Positions 18,207 to 25,285 of a DNA stretch of 25,285 nucleotides are shown here, piece after piece. The notes under the pieces were generated by a model. It ran no database searches. It was given only the letters and a program-made list of their open reading frames with translations, and had not been told where the DNA came from. A program made the position numbers and the translations under genes. The stretch's first letter is position 1; the number at the start of each line of letters is the position of its first letter. Origin of the DNA: Anthoceros angustus (taxonomy: Eukaryota; Streptophyta; Anthocerotopsida; Anthocerotales; Anthocerotaceae); contig VJWM01000383.1 in NCBI GenBank assembly GCA_010909165.1, positions 1 to 25,285 on the forward strand, read 5' to 3'.

Positions 18207-21200
18207 TCACATGCCGACATCCTCTACGAGCTGTTCACATGCTGATTCTTCTGGTGCTGCCTCCACTGCCACAGGTGAAGCCTCTAGTGCAGCACCTTCT
18301 GTAGTCAGCACCTCTTGCTCCACAATCACCTCATGTTTGTCGCTCCACTTCTCTCTGCTGCCAGTGGAGCTCTGACTTCAGGAAACATATCATCTTGAAG
18401 CCAAGGCGAAATAGCCTGAACCTGAGGCCAGCTCTGCTCCAACAAGCTGTCGCCTCCGAGAGTGCTTCTCTGCATGAGGACTCCTCTGGTATGCATCACA
18501 AGCAGCATGTTCTTCAAGATCTCAGGCACTTGTTCTTGCAGCCTGTCGCTAGCTTTGCCCCTGAGCCTAAGTTTCAGGTACTTTTCCATATGACCCAGAA
18601 CAGCGAGCCAGAGTGTCCCGAAGCTAGGTAGGGCAGACAGATGGTCAAGAAAATGAAGAAAACTTTTTGATATGAATTTCATCGCTTGATACAGAGTTCC
18701 TTCCATGCTCCGAAACTCTTTTGAGGACTGCCTACTTGCTATGTCCAGTAGATCATCTAGCAAAGGAAAGACAATCTGGTCAAAGCAATGAGCCAAAACT
18801 GCTGGGCTGGCGTTTAGGTCATCTGCTGCGATTATACACCGTTGCAAAGCTGACAAGGCATAATTCCTGACTTCCTCCCTGTGATCCAGACATACTTTCC
18901 TTAACCCTTGAGCAAGTCGAAGCCACATATCTGCAAGCTCTTGAATCACCTTTCCATTTTCACCTACTTCCTCAGCTGGGTTAGCATCAGAATTAGCTAC
19001 TTTCCTCCACTGGACAAGACAGGTGACTGACTCTGAAAGAAGATCAAGTGCACGGATCGACCTGTCATTGCCACCAGTCCTGGATTCAGCAAAGGCCCTT
19101 GCTGCATCAAGGCAAAGAACATAGTTGGCGGGCAGCATGTGTGCACCCTCAGCCATTATAAAAACAAGAGCTTCAAATCCAGGATCCGACGCCTCTGGAT
19201 GCCGAGCAGTCATTGTCAGTAAAGATGCTACTGTTCTCCATCCAGCCATGGATTTAATATGTCCAGCATTGGCTCTGACGAGCTGCATTACCTCCTGGGT
19301 GATTCGCTCACAAAACTCGTCAACAGCATGGCATCAAGTTTCAAAATCAGCTGCAGAGATCGCAGAAGCTCTTCAGACAGGTTTTCCTTATCTGAAGCAG
19401 CCGTTGGCAAATGTGAAGTAGACCAAAACAGCCTTCTCCACAAGGGGGTAGGAGTAGTTGCAGTCTGGACAATGCCAGCCATGTGCTCATAGACACCCTG
19501 CCAAAGCAACATTATCCGGTCACGATTATTGAGCGTGATGGCAATTAAAAGCTCTAAGCAGAAAACAGCGGTATCTTCATCCTCTGGTGTGGTTCCTTTC
19601 GTTGACCTTCCTGCAGCCCCAATGAGAGCCTTAGCTAGCTCCAAAAGTGAATCCGCTTGCAAAAATCTGCTATCTGTGAAAATATTGTCAATATGACAAG
19701 CTTCAATGGTACGAAGGGTTCGTTGATGAGCTGCCAACTGTTGCTCTGTAGGCTGCAATCTAGGCTCCTCACTTTCCAGAGAAAGAAGCTGACTAAAACG
19801 ACTCATTAAACCAGATGACTTCCGTAGCACCACCAGTAGGTGCAGGCAATAGGGCCTGGTTGCCCGGGAAAACTTTTCCATGTGCTGATGAAGTCATGCC
19901 ATCTGTCTCATCAGCAATATCACTGGCAACACGTGATGCTAAGAGACCTAACTTATGCAAACGGAGAATGCAATCCAGAATATTACGCCATCCACCACGA
20001 ATATAGTCACCAAACTTATTGGCAATGGTGAACACAGCAAGTGCAGCCATTCGAGCCTTTGTATCCCCTCCAAAGGCAATCGCAGGCTCTTCCACAGACG
20101 TGGTGGGATTGAGTAGAGTTGTGAACTTGCATAGGGACACAGCCAAGTCATCTAGCACATCCTCAAGGCGATAGCTTGCAGCAATCTTTGCCACTGCCAG
20201 GAAACCATCTACACATGCCTGTTGCACCTCCTCTTCTTCAGCATGGTCGAAGACAACAGAAATAGCAGCAATCGTTGGACCCGAGATCATAGCAAACATA
20301 TCATTGTCTAGGAGTTGAGCCATATCACACTGAATATAAGGAGAAGTTGTTCGAGACCTCGCATCAAATCCACCCACCGGCTGTAGGTCATATCACCAGA
20401 TGCTGTACCATGGTCATAAGATACTTTGATTTCATCCCGTACAATTGAGTGGTACAGATCTAACAGCATCTCACGAGGTAGATCTTCCCCACCATTGATG
20501 CTCCGATTATTCTTGATGAAGTCTTCTTCACTCATCTTCCGTTTAACTCGAACATTGTGCTGGTCTGTGTTGAGCATAATGACAGAGTAAGCAAGTACAT
20601 AAGCAGCATCCTTATTAGCCAATATCCCAGAGGACTGTTCATAGTATCTCTCTGCAAATGCATCAAGCACCCTGGATATCTTCTGAGCCTCTCCTGGTAA
20701 GCGAAAGCTCTCGAGGAAAGTACGCAAGGCACTATCTAGACTCATATCAGTGAAGTCAAAAGTTCGAGCAAACTCAACCAGCACATCGAGGCAAAACTCA
20801 TCAGGATCACCCAGGAAATCTCCTAATAGGCTCTTATCCAGACCCGACGTGTACCTGAAGAAGCATGCCACGCGGATCAAGCTTCTCTGGCAAAAACGGA
20901 TCACTTGAAGAAACTCAAGACCCTTCTTAGGATCTCTGTTAAAATGATCAGCACCAATCATTAGCCTACGTTTTATGTATTTGCATCGTCGAACAAACTG
21001 AACCCAACACTGTGGATCTTCGTAGTTCTCACACTGCACTGTCCAGAACGGCACATACTCCTGACCTTCTTCAATTGCTGGCCCAGAATAAGGGACTGAA
21101 GCACCGTCAACTCTGTCAGCCATACTATGAATCACAGCGAGAAGCCCCTCAAGTGCAAGAACATGCATGGCAGAAAGTGGACAGTTCACTGGAAATGCAC

Positions 21201-22916
21201 TCTTCGACAGCAAGTTCCCAAGATCTTCAAACAAATTACTGCACGTGATGTCACAGTCAAAGTTGGCGTACATTTCAACCATGAACCTAGGTTGACGACA
21301 AAAGTCAACCAGGGCTTCCATAGCCACTTCCTGTTCTTGGTACGTCGCCCCATACCTCCCCTGTGCCAGACGGATTATCACGTAAGAGAAAAAAGCTTCC
21401 AGTTGAAGCTTGACATGGCACCGAAGATGATGGTACAGATTAAGGACTATACTGCATGCCATGGATAAAACCAAAGGCTGACGAGAGAGTCCCATCTGGA
21501 TAAGGTTACGGCAGAGCTCATCCTGCACAAGGGCCAGCAGCTTGGGGTGCTGACCAAATGATTGCCCACCCAATTCCAGCGCAGAGTTGATAAGCCCAAG
21601 TGCAAAAAGTGGGACATCCTCATCACTAGCTAAAACACTTTGACCAGGGCCCATAGGATCCCCCACATTCAAGAGTGAGCACAAAAAATGAAAAATCTCC
21701 ACCATGCACATCACTCCATAGGACTCCCTTGACGCAGCATCACCTTGATGACCATCCATTTTGTTCACTGCCCCCCAGTCTTGGAAATTACTACCATCAG
21801 ACAAAGCTAACCCAGGTGACGATGGTGATAGCTGAGGAGGAAGCTTCTGTGTTCCATCTTCTAAAGAGGGACCATCGTTAGAAACCTGTGCTGGACAAGC
21901 CCAGAACATTTGCCCCATTCGCCTGTAAACCAGAAACGGTTCCCTCTGTTTGCAACTCTCCCTGCACAAAAGCAAGGTTCCAACGTCAGTTGTGACAGCC
22001 CTACTTCTGCCCACCGCTTGCGTACAAGACATTAAGGTGTAGCATCACTCACGGAAGCGGAGCTGTTGCACGAGGATTGCTCAAACTGACTGCTTGGAGT
22101 CGTTCCAGAGTGGACACTGACAAGAGGCAATCTTGAGAAGATGGTCCTAACAAGCTCATGCATGGCATGGCGGGCAGTGCGCTGCAAGAGCTCGCCTTTG
22201 AACCAGCCTGATGCACAACTCTAAAGCAGGTGTTCACCACATTCAGCACATCACCATTACTAAGAACAGCACCGCACCAGTTTTAACACATGCCAGCAGG
22301 ACTTGCAGGATCTTCATGAGGACAATTTCCTCAGAGGCTGGGTCAGTGACCTCGAAACGGCAGCTAGTGACACAGTCCACTATGGAATGCATCGCTTCAC
22401 CAACGTGTGCCGTCCTTGCATTGAACACTTGCAAAGTCAGAATCTTGTACACAGCAGAAAGAGCAACGCCTGTGATAGGAGCTCCTGCCAAGTAACGACC
22501 AGCAGTGTCAATCGAATCCACAGGCACAGCAGCAACGGCTGTCTTTGACAACACAAAAGAAGTTCAAGGATGACGATGCAGGTACCTGTCTCATCGGAAC
22601 GGATAACCTCAAGAAAGGGTGAAAGGTAAATATTGGGGCTAATGGTCTGCCAGGGCTGGTGCCAGCTGAAGATGCGGCGTCGTAGCATCTTGAGTGCATG
22701 CATGAGTGAGTGTTCGTGCTGATCGTCATGCCCGGCCATGTGCGAGTGCCCACCGCGCATTCCGGCGCATCACAGCCAACACAGCCCCAATCTCTGCATT
22801 CACCATACAAGCCAATGTTCCACCATCCCTGTTGCGGCAACCCCTGTATTCGAATGACTGGTCTCAAGGATGCCGCCTCCAGGCTGCAGGTCCGACACAA
22901 GACTACCGCATGCCAT
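18207..22916 (-). CDS. GNOM: GNOM/GBF1-type ARF guanine-nucleotide exchange factor, frame broken by small indels
   Basis: The product loads GTP onto ARF GTPases at Golgi or endosomal membranes and recruits vesicle coats; plant GNOM acts in recycling of auxin carriers. Proposed exons on the minus strand are 22916-22586, 22484-22053 and 21961-18207, about 1,500 codons against about 1,450 for Arabidopsis GNOM. The first exon holds TLACMVNAEIGAVLAVMRRN and FSW.QPW.TISP, typical of the DCB domain. A clean block from 21961 to about 20360 carries the HUS box (YANFDCD) and the Sec7 domain with the FRLPGE glutamate finger (Glu at 20691-20689) and VIMLNTDQHN. HDS-type C-terminal repeats follow. I chose ATG 22916 because it is the first Met that reaches the DCB motif with one frame correction; an upstream exon is possible. 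About twelve frame breaks are described under findings. Family identity is very likely; GNOM versus GNL1 is inferred. Confidence 0.93.
21962..22052 (-). other. Intron 2 of the GNOM-like gene
   Basis: A 91-bp intron with a strong donor (GTGAGT) and acceptor (TTTTGTGCAG). It lies in the variable linker between the DCB and HUS regions. The upstream exon ends in phase 0 when read in its conserved frame, but the downstream exon needs a 2-base remainder. Another indel probably lies between 22053 and 22190. Confidence 0.7.
22485..22585 (-). other. Intron 1 of the GNOM-like gene
   Basis: A 101-bp GT-AG intron (donor GTACCTGC, acceptor CTTGGCAG). Splicing joins SDETG to APITG in frame (phase 1), which matches the conserved GNOM sequence SDETGAPIT. 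Without splicing the reading leaves the family sequence. Confidence 0.9.
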
Positions 22917-23345
22917 GGCCTTATAAGCAGGATTCCTCCTTAGGTTGGCAGGAGATCCCCCTACTGCAGCCTTCTAGCCCGCCCCTTGCCAGATCTCCAT
23001 GAAAATAACACGGAGCAGATGCGTTGCTTGCTGTGAGAGCCCAAATAAGGCAATGAAATACGGAATACGAAGATGGACATCACTATCTACAGCGAGCGCC
23101 TCGGAAGAAGGCCGTCAGCCCCCCGTCGATGCAGCCAAGCTGAGCCATTTACAGCGAATCCTGTCCGGAACACTGCAAACGGGTTCGACGATGATGACTT
23201 CAATGGAGTGAAGCCAGTGAAACGACAGTCGACAAGACCACCAACTTTTAAGGGAAACGAAAATGGTATTATTCCGTATGAAACATATAGGGAACGTGGA
23301 GACTTTATAAATATGCGGAGATAGAGGTCCATCCACAAGAACAAG
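22917..23345 (-). promoter_or_regulatory. Upstream region of the GNOM-like gene with a TATA-like site
   Basis: On the minus strand a TTTATAAA core lies near 23301-23310, about 390 bases before the proposed ATG, with no convincing coding sequence between. The core is palindromic, so it could also serve the plus strand. The interval would then be the 5' leader. Beyond it the DNA becomes a TA-repeat tract. This is inferred from position and motif only. Confidence 0.35.
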
Positions 23346-23360
23346 CCCGAGGTCCAGACC

Positions 23361-23400
23361 TATTATATATATATATAATTTATATATATGTATATATAGT
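23361..23400. repeat. TA-rich microsatellite
   Basis: Runs of (TA)n interrupted by AATTT and TG, near-palindromic and able to form cruciforms. It lies upstream of the GNOM-like gene, beyond the TATA-like site. Confidence 0.9.
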
Positions 23401-24120
23401 ACTTTCTCTTCACATCGAAGTATAGAAAGAGAGAAAGCTTAATATAAAAAATAGTAATAATAAGTATGATTAATATTATTATAGTTATATATTTACTTAT
23501 ATGGTCATAAAGTTTTAAATATCTGATATATAATAAAAAATATTAAACCAAAAGGTGAGAGGTTGTTCAATTTCTCTAGTTCTCGTTGGTCATGTGTAAT
23601 AATGCATTCTCCGACTTCTTCCTTGAATGGAAAAGAGATAGAGCATTATTTTGACATGCATGAGTCTTGATGAATTAAATAAGCTCAATAAAAAAAAGGC
23701 AAGCTAATTGTGTACCCAGCAGGAGAAGTTAAACAAGCTATTGTGTAGAAGAAGAAGGAGAGGAAGAATTGTTCGGTGCCCACGTATTTAGTGCTACTTA
23801 TACATATTTAAGATGCAAATCACTTTGTACACAAGTGGGCACCGCTATTACCAATCCTCTTCTGGTCCTTACATCCAGCTTACTTCCTGGTTGACCACAA
23901 GGTTAACGATGTGCCCATCGCCAACAACCTCATGCCTGCTAACCTCTAAGTGACAAAATTCACTCGCTTTGAGACTCTTGCACAACGCGGAGTAAGACTT
24001 CTTAGTCTCCTTTTTTTCAATTTTTTTGTAATATAATACTATCCATTTTAGGCCGTACAGTTCGATACTTATAGGCACTCATAGCACCTAGTATCGGTGG
24101 ATGCCATAGCGACATAGCGA
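23401..24120. other. AT-rich intergenic DNA
   Basis: A/T-rich with short frames only. I see no gene or defined element. The GTGCCCACG near 23777 and the GTGGGCACC near 23835 form a short inverted pair, too small to interpret. Confidence 0.5.
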
Positions 24121-24125
24121 TCACT

Positions 24126-24255
24126 AAAAGCCATCAAGTTCACAAATTCCAACAAATGTCTTTCAACCAGTGTGGTTCAGGGCTGGATTAAAAGCCATCA
24201 AGTTCACAAATTCCAACAAATGTCTTTCAACCAGTGTGGTTCAGGGCTGGATTAT
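24126..24255 (+). repeat. 65-bp perfect tandem duplication
   Basis: Two units, 24126-24190 and 24191-24255, appear identical base for base, indicating a recent duplication or an assembly artefact. Confidence 0.95.
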
Positions 24256-24363
24256 TAGGACTACGACATGTCAATGGTAACCGCTTGTGGCATAACAAGG
24301 ACGAGGGAAATCCAGATTTTGATTTTTCAATGATTTTGAGGTTCAATAAATTAGCATGTACAT

Positions 24364-24654
24364 CGTCCTGGCTCTCGCTCTCTCACAGCTCGCTCACGCT
24401 CTGCTCTCTCACGCTCTCACAAGCTCCCTGCTCCTCGCTCTCGCTCAGCTCACAAGCTCCTCGCTCTCACAGGCTCACAGGCTCTCGCTCTCACTCAGGT
24501 TTCAGGCTCGACTCCTCTCACAGTTTCAGGCTCAGACTCTCTCTCACAGGCTCAAGGCTCAATTTTCAAGGCTCACGGCTCACACAAGCTCTCACAGTGC
24601 TCATAGGCTCTCACACGCTCAGGCTCGCACACACTCTTGCACACACACACAACT

Positions 24655-24685
<31 letters not shown>

Positions 24686-24690
24686 GCCAT
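24364..24690 (+). repeat. CT/CA low-complexity tract with a CA microsatellite
   Basis: Imperfect GCTCTCAC and CTCACAGGCT words run from 24364 to about 24640, followed by (CA)n at about 24639-24682. Open frames across it on both strands are products of the lack of stop-forming words. Confidence 0.9.
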
Positions 24691-24717
24691 TCCCGGACAG
24701 ACTCCCACAAACAAACA

Positions 24718-24795
24718 TGGGGCCATTCCCCAGACACACACTCACAAACATTGGGGCCATTCCCCAGACACACACAAAGGGACATTCCCACAAAA
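24718..24795 (+). repeat. Short repeat GGGGCCATTCCCCAGACACAC
   Basis: The word occurs at about 24720 and 24753, with a variant GGGACATTCCC near 24779, following the CA tract. GGCCATTCCC also starts right after the CA run (24687), so the unit probably grew out of the microsatellite. Confidence 0.75.
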
Positions 24796-24850
24796 AGCCG
24801 ATGTCGTATCAATTTCTAAGAGTTTCTAAGGAGCAACTAAAAGCACCAAA

Positions 24851-25018
24851 CTAGAATTCCTCGCTCCTTGATCTCTTCAAATTGGACTTGATTGAAGCCT
24901 CATTTCCCTTCCTCTTCATGCTCTTCACCCTTGATGACTTGAGCTCTTTGGCGTAGTCCGGACCTAGCTTCACAGCGTTGAGCTTCAAGTTCTGTCGTCC
25001 GATTCGATGAGAGGCCAT
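24851..25018 (-). CDS. Short basic ORF or terminal exon, unrecognised
   Basis: An ATG at 25018 opens 55 codons to TAG at 24851. The product starts MASHRIGRQNLKLNAVKLG and is rich in Lys, Arg and Ser (KSMKRKGN, LKRSRSEEF). It may be nuclear. The frame is open upstream to about 25050. Other minus frames from 25050 to 25190 also read like protein (Glu/Val-rich EVEPLHLVEEVEEFEEVEV, or Lys/Trp-rich LNHSISWKRWKNLKRL), so the whole may be a frame-shifted remnant. The window edge cuts the upstream part. Confidence 0.3.
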   Translation of the reverse strand: MASHRIGRQNLKLNAVKLGPDYAKELKSSRVKSMKRKGNEASIKSNLKRSRSEEF

Positions 25019-25285
25019 GAGATTGAAAAACTTTTCCCTGCATTTAGAGAGGATACCTCAACCTCTTCAAATTCTTCCACCTCTTCCACGAGATGGAGTG
25101 GTTCAACTTCAACAAGTACTTCATCGGGCTTCGTTCCACGGTTGACCACACTTGGGAGGTTAAGGCTTCCCAGGGGCGGAGGCCACCGCTGCAAGAATCG
25201 AATATGTTACCAAGCGGTGTTACAACAAAGCAGACTTGAAAGATCTTCTATAAGAACTACGAGGAGAAAGATCCTCACTTAACCC

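Noticed and set aside
19320-20365. Programmed ribosomal frameshifting in the GNOM-like gene
   Set aside because: Too many shifts within 1 kb, no slippery heptamer with a structure, and no such mechanism is known in this family.
20532-20732. Extra short frames inside the GNOM-like gene on both strands
   Set aside because: They are out-of-frame shadows of the Sec7-coding exon.
24234-24854. Plus-strand open frame of 206 codons, Ser/Leu/His-rich
   Set aside because: Nearly all of it is the CT/CA low-complexity tract, which lacks stop-forming words in several frames on both strands.

Overview
The window is nuclear DNA of a land plant. The anchor is a GNOM/GBF1-type ARF guanine-nucleotide exchange factor on the minus strand (about 18.2-22.9 kb). 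Its DCB, HUS, Sec7 and C-terminal regions follow plant GNOM throughout. The short GT-AG introns (61-117 bp), the G-boxes and a telo-box also fit a plant. Short introns plus abundant decayed elements would suit a seed-free lineage (bryophyte, lycophyte or fern), but the sequence does not settle this.

Layout. 1-0.64 kb: no recognisable gene. 0.64-0.9 kb: LTR-like promoter stretch with a TATA box and a degenerate primer-binding-like site. 0.9-1.5 kb: GC-rich unassigned DNA. 1.68-2.0 kb (minus): Gag-like remnant with a damaged CCHC zinc knuckle. 2.5-3.1 kb (minus): decayed coiled-coil gene with an intron. 3.6-7.85 kb: GC-rich, purine-skewed block, probably a decayed non-autonomous LTR element, with a CCGGA-dense array and a promoter-like end. 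7.95-10.35 kb (minus): decayed gene A, multi-exon and unrecognised. 10.4-13.3 kb: A-rich DNA with a diverged duplication, a spaced CCTTGGCC family and a plus-strand promoter-like site. 13.56-16.07 kb (minus): decayed gene B, multi-exon and unrecognised. 16.5-17.85 kb: several families of direct repeats, ending in a 43-bp tandem repeat with a G-box in each unit. 18.2-22.9 kb: the GNOM-like gene. 23.3-24.8 kb: AT-rich DNA, a 65-bp duplication and CT/CA low-complexity sequence. 24.85-25.1 kb (minus): a short basic ORF or exon.

The only gene with a clear cellular role is the ARF-GEF, which would activate ARF GTPases on Golgi or endosomal membranes. Its reading frame is broken about a dozen times, almost always by one missing base, yet no in-frame nonsense codon appears. 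That pattern suggests consensus error more than decay. Genes A and B differ: they carry in-frame stops, mostly one C-to-T change from Gln codons, along with frameshifts. This is what methylated, silenced element-like genes accumulate.
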